From contig NC_088295.1 in NCBI RefSeq assembly GCF_032854445.1, positions 30,562,470 to 30,615,384 of the forward strand: a DNA stretch of 52,915 bases, in the 5' to 3' direction. The stretch comes from Liolophura sinensis (Eukaryota > Mollusca > Polyplacophora > Chitonida > Chitonidae). Numbering within the stretch: position 1 is the stretch's first letter; each line of letters opens with the position of its first letter. The notes under the pieces were generated by a model. The model was not told the origin of the DNA. It made no database searches and saw only the letters and a list, made by a program, of their open reading frames with translations. The position numbers were made by a program, and so were the translations under genes. Below, in pieces: positions 38,701 to 50,700 of the stretch.

Positions 38701-41700
38701 TGTAAAATGAAGGCCAAAATATATCTACGTGTTAAGATCTGTAACAATAGAAGACAATCAATGTTCCTCAACTTTGAACTTGAAACAATTCAACAGGTAG
38801 GAGAGGCATCTGATTTAATATTTTTCTTGATTGGTGTTTCAGTTTGTGCTCCTGCGAATTCATCTAGTATGAGGGTGTTAAGTGTACTAGTACTGATGTA
38901 CAGATAGCCCTACCAAAGTGTACAGCACAATTGGTGTGTATATAGTGGAAAGTCAGCGATGTTGAAATACCATGCATATACATTTACATGTATACATGCA
39001 TTCTTTATATAGCCAAAGGAAATAAGGAAATCAAAAAGATCGTCACATTCACTGGTTTCCCGCCGTTACACTGTTGTTCATCTACATGTACACAAACGCA
39101 CATACACTGTATCTGTTGTTTGAATAGAGGGATGTTCCTATTTGTATGATAAAAGCTTAAAACAATATGAACCTCACAAAAGCGAACCAGTGCCCATTGG
39201 CAGTATATACACATTAATGAATAAATGTGTGATAATTCTGTCGACCTTTAAGTGTGCAGCTGACTGGCACTGACCAAACAAAAAATGGCTCAGCCTTGTC
39301 GAGAATGTACGCCAGGTACATGTAGTTTTACATGGGGTGACTGCAGCTTGCAATTAAACACAGTACCAAAGCCAGTGTATCCACACCAGGTGCTCATCTT
39401 TGATCTGCAGGGTATGCATCAGAGCGTAGGAAACACCACTCCAGTAATAGACAATTACTGGATATTGCATGGAAATGTGCGTACAGCAGAATTGTCCACC
39501 TGGGAATACGCTTATGGTCCCTATAAAAGATTAATATCCGCCCCCTGGCACCATCCATACACTGTTGACAATGGCCTATGATACTGAATATGTGTATGTG
39601 AGTCAGGAATGGCATACACATTCAGTGATATTATGACCAAACATACAGTTTTTGAGGATATTCATCCCAGGGCATTGTGCATTGGAACACCACCAGTGAT
39701 GGGACAAGAGCCCTGCTGACCAGCTGCCATTAAACCATCTTGTCATCCCCTAACAATGGCACCATGGCACTTCCTGTCCCAGGAAGCGGTGGCAGACTAC
39801 AGGTGTTATTGCCAGCCAATTTTCCATGGCAACTACAACGGCAACACTAATAATTTCCTGAACAGTCTATTAATTTCCATGGCGAGGTTGGTGTTTCTTC
39901 CCTCAAAACTCTCTGGCTTCACTCGGCATTGCCGGCCATGCTGACTTGCCTCCACTCAATATTTGAATCACCAGGCAAGGTTTATTTTCAAAAAACTGAC
40001 ACTTACAGATTTTACTAGAAGCCTGGAATCTAAATGACACTTCACAAAGAACTCCGCAAGACTTCTGGCTCCATCAAACTCTTAATCCATGTCCTGCCTA
40101 TTGTTATTGTAAAATGAATGACAAATGCTAATGAGGGAGAATGGGGGGGGGGATGCAAACTCAGCTCAGGGAAAATTCCTTTCAATTACAAGCCGTATAA
40201 CGTAGAAACCTCTTCAATATTATCTTACCTTTACTCTGGCCTGTAGCTTTGTCTCGTAGTACGTTGAGCTGAAATACATCCCCAAATTCCTCAAACATCT
40301 TTCTGAGATCATCTTCATCTTTGGAACGTGGAATCTGACCGACAAACATTTTGATAGCATCAGGGTCAGGTTGTTCTGCCTTATGGTGAGAATTCATACT
40401 GCTTGAATTCATACTGCTGTAGAGAAAGAAAAAACAAATACTTGAAATTAATGCAGATATAACAAAAATCAACACCAGCATGAATAAAATAATTGGAATT
40501 ATGAAATTGTTTCATTTGTTCATGGAGTAATTCTGTAATTCAACCCTGGAATAAATTGAAAAGTACGTGTAAGTACAGAAATTTCACCACACATGTACGT
40601 CTTCAAAACAAGATTTTCCGGTCGCTTCAATCACTGAGCTTAATATGATTCCCTGTCACTGGACTTCCACATATTTATACATCTGATGCCATGGCAAAAT
40701 TGTCATTTTTTAGCTCTACATAATGTACCACATCAGCATAGTAAACGTATACAAGAACACCTGTGCAACACCGCTACTTTGCTGACTTCCAACAGCTCTC
40801 TCAGGGAGGGCTCCATTCCACCAGAAGTGATCGCACTGGCCTTGGTGCTTTTTATACCACAGACATGAATCAAGGCCCCTTGTTTTAACCAGCTCAAGGC
40901 CAGTTCAATGGCTGGTCCCTTCCTCTAATCTATACCACTCTTGACCAAGATAGTAAACCTGGAACTACACAGTCTGCGTAAAATGAATGCCTTTCAACCT
41001 TGTGCAATTTGAACAGAACAGCCTTTTTGAATATGAAGCTTCCAAAAATAGCCCAGGACAGCATTCAAAATAAGAGTCATGTATAATTAAAGCATAAATA
41101 TGCACAAATCTTCTTAAAATATTATCATGTTTTCAACCCAAATTCTCGCAAGACCATTTTTGGACATCACATGGTAGAACATGTGAAAACTGTTGAGAAA
41201 TTCATACCTACTATATCTTACAAAAACCTTGGAATTTTGTCACAATTATTTTTCATCCCTAACGATGCAAGGTCATTGACCAAGTACATGTACATGGAAC
41301 TAGTCTTACATCCTTGAGATGAAGACTTTCATCCATCAATGTACAGCAGCTAAACAAGTAGTCAGGCATTCCCCAGTTATTTTAATCCACTAGGAGAAAT
41401 ACATTTTTTTGCATACGCTAGCTTCCTTACAAACATACCTTTGTGAGTGCTGGATGGAATGTCATGTCATTAATGCCACAAGGGATTTCCAAGGACTTCG
41501 AAAATTTTATTAATAAAAGTACATGTGGACAGTGAAATACCAGGGCAATATCCAGAGTCACTTTGGTTCTGGAATCGTTTGGGATCCCAAACTAAACAAG
41601 CTGTATTAAAACTAACAAGAAAATTAAACAAAAATAAGATGATGTACCAATAAAATTAAATTTTGTTATAATTTTCTTTCATTCACAGACCCAAAGCTCT

Positions 41701-44700
41701 TAGAAAGCATCATTTTAAGTTGCATTTTGAGAATTTCTTTATGCACAGTCACAATGTCACTATTTAAGGTTTGGGTCAGTTTTTCTAGACATGGCCCTGA
41801 ATACAAGCGTACAAATATACATGTATACCCTATTAAGCAGGTCTTCAAGCTATGGGTCCATCGTGGCCAAAATTAATGGCATGTGCAAATGTTAATCAAA
41901 TCCACCTACATTATACACGAGCATATATTTACTGTTTTCAATTTTTAACATCACATGCCATCATGACCAGATGGGAAGAAACAACTGCTGAAGGAGTGTC
42001 ATTTTCTAACAATACAAAACCAAAATGCTCTTCAGGTCAGAAAATGACCAACTACATGTACATGTACAAGCTTGGTCAACTGATCTCAGAGCTATGTCAG
42101 GGGTTAGTAAATTATTTGACTAGTATTGTAAAATATAAAGAAGTGGAAATGAACAATTTCTTCTGAGGCAACTGTGACTACAGTCGTACACTGAACTGTA
42201 GATATACCCAAATGGTTATTGGAAATTTATCAACTTTCAAAATCTAATAAACCTCAACTGAATGGGATTGCGGGTCAGAAATCCAGACCGATTTTGATCA
42301 ATATATATCAGGTAAGTAAGAATCAGACTAGGAATTGGTGAGAAGTGATCTCGGTGAAAAATTTATGTCTTATATGAATGGATATGGATAGGAAATTCTC
42401 TAAGGAATAGCTCGAGTGAGGAGCAGAGACAATACAGTCAGAGGCTGGTTTCCACTGTGTTTGAGCAAATGGAAATGATACTACAGACACGAGGGAAATC
42501 TCTGGCCGTGTTGCCAACGGACTCCTCTTTTCAACGTGCAGTCACGATCATTTTGCCTCCCCATGGAGAAAGCAGAACAAGAGAAAGTGAATATCTTTAG
42601 GAACCTGCATAGCAGAAAGTCAGAAACCTTAACAGAACGGCATCAAGATGATAAAACTACACATGTGTATAAAGAAGCACTTACAGATCAGCCCCAGTTG
42701 TGTAGGTTAAGAGGTACATGGCAGATACCAGGTGCTTGTCGGAATAAACACTCTTCACAACTACAACCTGTAATTTCCTCCTGAAGACGATGCTTCAAAT
42801 CAGTAATCACATCAAGTCCACTGAACTGTTCAGTGTTGTCTTCATCCAATGCTACGTACAGTACACTATCTTAAGCTGAAGGTAGATTTCTATAACCTGT
42901 ACAAGGAACTTCAGGCCCATATTTAAATGTATCAACAATACCCGTCTATAATTTCACCAATATAATTAACATCAAGATATATGCATGCTGTGACCTGCAT
43001 ACTAAACCCTCATTCAGCCAACTAACACCTTGTGGGTTAGACAATACAGCATCTGTTTACATTACATGCATATATGCATGGTCATAGCCACAGTATCACA
43101 AGAAAGCCTGCAGATAAATGCTTGGGTTAGCACACACACTGTTTTCATTCATAAACACCAACATAGTGCCTTAGTTTAGTTCATTATAATAATATTCATC
43201 ATCTGATATTCAAACAAATCTATGCACATACATGTAATAATCTTGCCAGATAAGCCTACAGATAGAAGTTAATTCAATCCCAGATTTTCTATTCAATGCT
43301 GCTCTTTTACTGGTGGACACATTCTATGTACAGTGCATGTGCACATGAATTTTGCAGCAGACAATCTGCTATGATTGGATTATGGTTAATAATGTGTATT
43401 TGTTCAGCATTTTAACTTTCACATTTCATCAGAACAAGGTGCCATAAAACTGTACGTATTGAAAACAGTTCATAGTTCAATGCAGTGCAGCTGCGGGCAG
43501 ATGAAATGTGTCGATGGTTGTTCATGATTTTCATAATCACATACATGTACATGTGCAATATGAGACACACCAACACGAGATATTTTGTCTGCATAGAATT
43601 CAAATAGCACTGCACAAAAGAAAAAGGGAAATTTACTGATGCAATGGATGCATTACATGTACATGTACATCATCATGTATATAAATCTCTTGAACTTGTA
43701 CACGTGATAATGCACAGTTCTTGAACAGGTCATACTGTATATGTATGAACCAGAACAAAGTAAACAAAATGCTTAGATTTAAAATTCGCCTCTTGTCTAA
43801 CATACAAAAAATGTGAAAATTGAATTTGATTGCTATATTTTTTTTTTATGTCATTTCTAATGGATTTGGCAGATCAACATCCAAGGTGTGTTCAAATGAC
43901 AAAGGTTCAAATCTACATGTATGTGTACACATTCCTTGATCTTTCTCCATTTTTTAAAATTTGATTTGGCTATTTAGAAAAAGCCTGACATTCGTAAGCA
44001 TCACAATTCTGTTCATTCTTTAGCTAATCAGTTCAAATGCAGAAGTTCAATTCTATTTGTCCATCTGAAGGAATGAAGGACAACGTTTTGAATCCATGTA
44101 ACCACTAGCCAGTTGGTCGCCCTTCGGATTACATAAAAACGTACAATGTGTATAACTTATCTTTCCAAATGTATCACTTTATTTGTAACATATTAATATA
44201 TTCATAATATGCACACACAGCATGTAAATGCACATTACCTTAATGCATGAAAAGAATTCACAGTAAACACATGTACATTAAGAAAAAGCTGAAGAATTCT
44301 AGTGACTATGCATGTTTTGATTTCAATCCAATTTTAGGATCTTTGGCAGCAAGTGTGAGTGTGAGCCTAGTTGAGTGAGTTGATATTAGAGGTGCTGATG
44401 CAGATGGGCAGTGTGATTGTGGAACGTCTTTGTCAGTTCCTCCCAGAACCCTCGTTCTCATCAGCAGAACTTGCTGTTGGTTTGTAGGGGTCATCTCAAG
44501 GGACCCCCACACCAGATTCCTTGTCAGTTTATATACAAGGAATCTGTCAATCCTTCCTATTACCACCCAGCTCGAAACGCGCTACCTCGCAATAAGGTTG
44601 TATTAGCCACCATTCCCAAATGGGCTGGTCTGATTGCCTTGCCTTATTACCAAATGCTCTACGATTGACTCCCTTAACAGTGAACCCCTACCCTTTTTCT

Positions 44701-47700
44701 CCCTAGTCAAACTCTCCTCGAAAAATCCTGACCGCTACATGTTCACATCCACTGCAAGTTTCCGATAGAGAACTGGCTGAACTCGCTGAACAAGATGTGG
44801 TATTCTGATGAACAGGAAAGACTGACAGTAATGAGAATTGGCAAGAGAAGTTTTTTCCTGTTACCAATGTTTAAACACTTCAGATGGGTTCCTGTAGTCA
44901 TTTAAGATTGAGCTGTTTCTTCACTCTGAGCCACAGGACCCATATCACCAAAAGCCATTTACACCATTTATTCAACACCTTAAAACAGGATTTGGATTCT
45001 GTTTTTGCTTATGAAAACTGAAAAATTTCACCGTATATATTTCCATAATTGTGTCCTTTGTCCTCTTGGCAAAAGAAAAATACCTCCAATTCGATGCAAC
45101 CTTTCATATTTTTTTTTTAATTTTTAACTCAGTCTAACATTGTTAAATGAAAATATCAAAAGCTAACTTGATTTAACTTGGAAGACATGAATATTTATGA
45201 ATTTAAAAAGTTCACAAATTTAAATCTGGTGTTACACAATGTAGTCCAATTTCTGCAAACATTGCCTTGAGGACACAGTAGATACAGGCACAAAACCCAG
45301 TTCCTTCGCTCTACATTAGTCTTACACGAATACTACATGTAGCTTAACACATGACATGTAAGTTACTAATGTTAATTATAAAACCCTTGAGTTCTCCACA
45401 TTGTGTGCATAGCCCAGCCTTGTCACACTGCTAAAGCCATGCTCCATAGCATTATTATACTGTACTTACTAGAACTGTACAAATAGTATACATGTAGGCC
45501 TTCAGTGACATTCCCATGAGCATATGGAGACATAAAGGGTCAATCCTGTCCCAGAACATATGTATTATTCCCAAGCATGTGGATGAACATGTACAGGAGC
45601 ATGTAACATCTATACTTCAAAATCCTAGCCTAACAAATTTCTTATCTGCTACACCAATTAAAAGTGCAGACTTCGTATTGAAATGGATGCACGTACAAGT
45701 ACACGTATATTTATAAATCACAGGTTTGTATGCTTACAAGAATGCTTACAGCATAAGAAGAGACAGAAATTTGAATACAAACGGCTCAAAATATTACTAC
45801 TTAATATTAGTTTGGTCATTACACACAGTAGATATCATTAGAACATTTCAGTCCATGTTCAAGCATGCAATAATTTAGTATCTACATTTGTTCATATTTT
45901 ACCACTGTTTATGGAATACATTTAAGTGTATATAGACAATTTGTCAAGACTCGGTACACGGATATACCTGCATACATACTGTATGAGTAATAATGCCCTT
46001 TCCACATGCAAATGTGGGTTGCACCAGTTTGAGTGGTTATAATATTCATATTTGGCTGAAGGAACCATATGGGAGGCTATATGTGAGCCAAACCAATCTA
46101 CACATTTAGCATTTCTATGATATTTCCATCTGGAAGAGGTCATTTGGGAAGCATGCATATATAATGTTCCCATGACGAAACCTTCAGTGTCAGTTACACG
46201 GCAAAAAATTTCACCAATTCCCAGACGCAATGCCTCGATCTCTTGAACCTTGTATTCTGCTACACATACTGTCCATGAAGGTACTACTAAGGTGAAAATC
46301 TTTTCTTTTTTTTGACACAGAAAAAAAACATAACTTAAGCTGTTCAATTCACCTTCTTTAGACAGTCAATAACACAGTTCTACATGTACACTGTACTTAT
46401 CCAAGGCTTACAGCAGAGTAATAATCATCAAACTGCATACTACATGTATGCCATTAGCCAAAAGTCTTAAATCAGTCATGGAATGTGAAGTACATCATGT
46501 GCCATAATTGCTATAGTTCATCACAGCTAATTTTTAGAACATTTAAATGTTCTATAGGATAATGATACGTGTACAGGAAAGTCAACAATGCTTTGGTGAG
46601 TCTAAATATGACTTCCAATAAATATGTGCATGTACATAAGGCTTCAGCCTACTTCCATGCTTTGATCAAGCTTATAGAACATGTACATGTAGGCGAACAC
46701 TGTTCCTCTATGGTTAGAAGCGCAAAATAATTAGTTACAGGAACAAAATAATAGCATGTATGTACACGTTCAGTGCACTGGTCTATATGTATATGTATCT
46801 TTCTTCTGTGCAATGGTAACTGTCATTAGGGTGAGAGCAAGAATAACCAATGTACCCTCATGTTAAGCTTATCACATCAACATATACATTACGTGTATGT
46901 AAACCATTCTCCATACAATGCTACAAACTTGTCTATGAACAAAACTGCTTGGTCTGTCTGGTTGTAGATAGGAACCATTGTTTACTTGAGATTTCCCTTT
47001 GAACAAAATCTTAGCTTTGATCACATTCCTTGAAAGTATTGCCCGATGATTATGATTGGCTAATTTTATGGTCGGTCAAAAATTGCTGATAAGCAATGTG
47101 TGTTGTACGCAAACAAATCCAACGACATGCATCCATGGTACACGCAAACGTCACGCACAAGTATGACAGATTGAAGGAAATCCAAGTACAGACATACACA
47201 TAGGTAGACAGACATGTACATGTAGTTACAAAACGATAGACAAAATCAAGTTGTCTAGAGACGTTCTACATTTACAAGTCAATGTCTCAGATCACTGAGT
47301 ATTCTTAGTTTTGCATAACAAATTATTGGATAACTAATAATTCATGTGTGAGTTAGTGATAGTTACTGTGGCATTTACATATACATGTTACAAATGTATC
47401 TTCAAAACGTAATCAAAATCTTTGGGTGATACCCTTCAAGCTTGTAATGCAGCAAAGTGCACCAGTGCAAAAAAAAACACGCATACACATCCCAGCAAAA
47501 ATGGCATATATAAGTATATTATTCTTTTGTGCATGCGAGTGATACATACATAAACCTCAGAAGATGGCGCAGAACTGTATGAACACATGAAATACTGCAC
47601 GGCTCACTCTGCCCAAAGAAAGGATAAGATCACTGTCTATTTCCAAGGCATTGAGCAGCTTGACTTGCCCCGCTTCCTGAATGCTAAAACATTCATGGCT

Positions 47701-50700
47701 TTTTTAAGCAGAATCTGCCTCTCTTCTTTACATGTAATTTGTGTAAATTTCTAGTCCAAAGCTTGAATAATTCCTGCATTTCTGGCACTCATTCGAACCA
47801 CATCAGTATATTTCTTTCAGTTTTTGCAAACTGTTTTGTTAATTGACATGGGGTTTCCTCAAGTGAAAGTGCAATAAATTTCTTTTTCCTTATACAAATG
47901 ACCCATAGGGGCTTTTTTTGGTCTGACAATGGGTCTTTTTTGGCCTGACAATGTCCTACACAACTGGTGAAACTTTGGAACATTACTTGCAAGGCAGCTT
48001 TCTTGGCTATGCTAAACACGTGTACATGTAGAGCACTGACAAACTGACGTTTGTTTGAACATACATTAATATGTACAGCGATTATCACATACAATGCATA
48101 TTAATTACATACAGTGTAAGTGAAGTATTCTGATGCTTCTAGGCCATCAGATTTCTAATTCTATAGCCAGTGCATATACACCAAATGGCATCTTTGCTGT
48201 GTTTCTATTAAACCTGTGTACATGTACACCAGGAGTTTGTATCTCCTTGCTCTGTCAGTCAGATGTTGCATGCAACCAAGTTGTAACTTCCAAGTTAGAA
48301 ACTTCCCATTCAACACTGGTTTACAAGACATCTGTTTCCTGTAAATCAATGTTTTTCAAAGACATGGTGCCCAGTATAGTGTGTGGGGATCCCCTATATA
48401 CATGTATCTGACCATGTCTGCTTATCAATATAATGAAGGACTTGTTATCAAAAACTTCACATTTGAACAGCAAGTCATTTACTCTGCCTCATGTCTTATT
48501 TTAACCTTTGATTACGGCATTTCAAAATGGCAACATCAATCAAATCTAGATTAAAGATTCACACAAGATTCCATTTTTAACCTTAAAATAAATGATTACA
48601 TGCAAGCAAGGTTCAGGGTTATAAAAACTTCAACAGTTGGCACAGTTGAAGGGCATGGCCTGGATAAATCATTTCTTAATCAGGCAATACTGAAATTCCA
48701 TAAAATACAAAATAAACCATGTACATCTTAGACACATCTTAAACAATACAAAATAAAATGCATTGTGCTTCACAATTAAAAGTTCTAAATTGGCTACATG
48801 TGCACGCAGTTAATGCTTACACAAAATATACTAAATGAACAGCTAAAGTGTCTTCAAAAGTTTAAATAAATTACTGCAATGTAATTTATTTTTCCACTTT
48901 GCCTGTAGACTACATGTACATTTTAAAAGTGTACATGTACCTTTTTCACGTGCCAGTTTGAAGTTTAAGCATGACAAAGGCAATATTCCACTAGGTTTTC
49001 TATTTTTATTCCAATTTCAAGTGAAAGAGCACATGGAATTCACTCCTCTGCTAATCTAGCTTTTTGTTTCAAATTCTACAATAGGATTTCCTACAATCTG
49101 AAGACCCCCAGGCTCTGCCCGGTTTCCTCCGACCATAATGCTGGCCACCTTCATACAAGTGAAATATTCCTGAGTATTGCAAAGAAAAATTAGTCAAATA
49201 AATAAAATAAATAGAATCTGCAGAGTTTCTTTACCACAGGATGTTAAAAATGTTACATTTTAGACGTATGCATTCATATGAATTAATTGGCTGTTAATCA
49301 AATCAAAGGAGACAAAGGTCTCCTACCATTTCCACAGCCCCACATCAAGTTACCACAAAAACAGAAAGACACACTTATTGATTGCTTTGTCTGCCAACAT
49401 TTTTTTTTTTAACCACACTAGTGCTGAATAATACTGTTAATGGCTGTATTATGAGTGTGAGAAGGGAGCAAAGGATTTCCAATATTAACTACAGGTTGGG
49501 CGGGCGTGCTGCATGAATACAACACCCACAGATCAACCTCTTATGTCACCCACAAACCACAGCCTGTGGTTATTAAGCCGCACTGTTGCGTACATGTACA
49601 TTTACTCCGAGTCTCTTGTTATGAATGATCACATTACTATAATGGTATCCACAACACAGGAAGGAAACTTGAGTGTGGTGACAAGAGCTCAAGGAAACAG
49701 TCACTCATACACCTACAATGTACATGTACTACACTCATTTTACAAATGATTTAGTGCACACAAAATATGTCACCAAGTAAATTTTTCGCTACACAACTGT
49801 ATGATGAGCAATTTAATAAGCACTGGAAATTAATATACTTGAAATTCTTGCAAATACATGTACAAATAACTTAGTGTCCTTTGTAGAATCATCACTATGC
49901 AGCTGGAGATCTACAAAGAAACATGGGTTCACACATTTACTTTAGCGGTGTTCTAAATGTGCAAAGTTGCCCTTTTCTCTGTTTCTAGGCAGCATAGAAA
50001 ATAAATAAATCAACAAATAAAAAAGTGACTATATCCAGCAGTTCCAGGAAACATTAGGTAATTGGGGCACATGTCAGTCTGAAGCTATGGTTAAACTGGA
50101 CACCAATGAGTTAACAAACGACTTGTGCATGAAGTACATTCACATGCCCTTTACCTATAATGGTCCGAAGTTTTGGGCATCTCATGTAATGAAAACTGCT
50201 ATAATATGAATAATTGCTCTAGTACATGTACATTGTGAAAACCCTCATTTGAGTTCGTAGTACAACACAGTGCAAATTACCAGGTCATTAATCAATTACA
50301 TGTACAAACGCAAAGGAACCAACCATTAGGAAACTTCAACTTAAAAATCCCAGTATCATATCCTTGAGCAAGTCTAAAATACACACAGCGTCTTTAAGGC
50401 GACATTCACTAAGTCTAATCAAGGCTAGGCACAAGGATTTAGTGTACACTGGCGCTCAATGTGTCAACAGATTCAAAAAGCCCAGGAATGGGGACAGTTT
50501 GCCTGGAGTTTGGGACAAAAAACTGTCTGGGCTTTTCAGCAGCACTTTCCCACCAGACAACATGTGGCCAACAACTGTACTCACTAATGCTTCCTAAACC
50601 TTCTAGAGAAACTATGGCTGGGTTATAATTACTACATGTATAAGAAGCTACTAAGTGTCTACATATTTAAGCACAAGAATAAAGTGTTAGTTTGTTTCGG

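Larger units (their letters stand above)
27879..40228. other. Intron 2 (between exons B and C), about 12.4 kb
   Basis: The longest intron, splitting RRM1. Contents: a near-full SINE (31729-31950), a SINE tail fragment (37992-38052), a ~140-bp segmental duplication (36155-36513), a 17-bp tandem repeat (37047-37092), a hairpin (28398-28418) and an unexpectedly long plus-strand ORF (34886-35440). Confidence 0.65.

Noticed and set aside
38815-38880. TTGATTGGTGTTTCAG block similar to the SINE end
   Set aside because: Only about a dozen bases match before similarity is lost, so it is too little to call a copy.
39285-39581. 98-codon plus-strand frame starting with ATG ([11 protein letters not shown]...)
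   Set aside because: It resembles no protein I know, is antisense in intron 2 and has no supporting promoter or splice signals.
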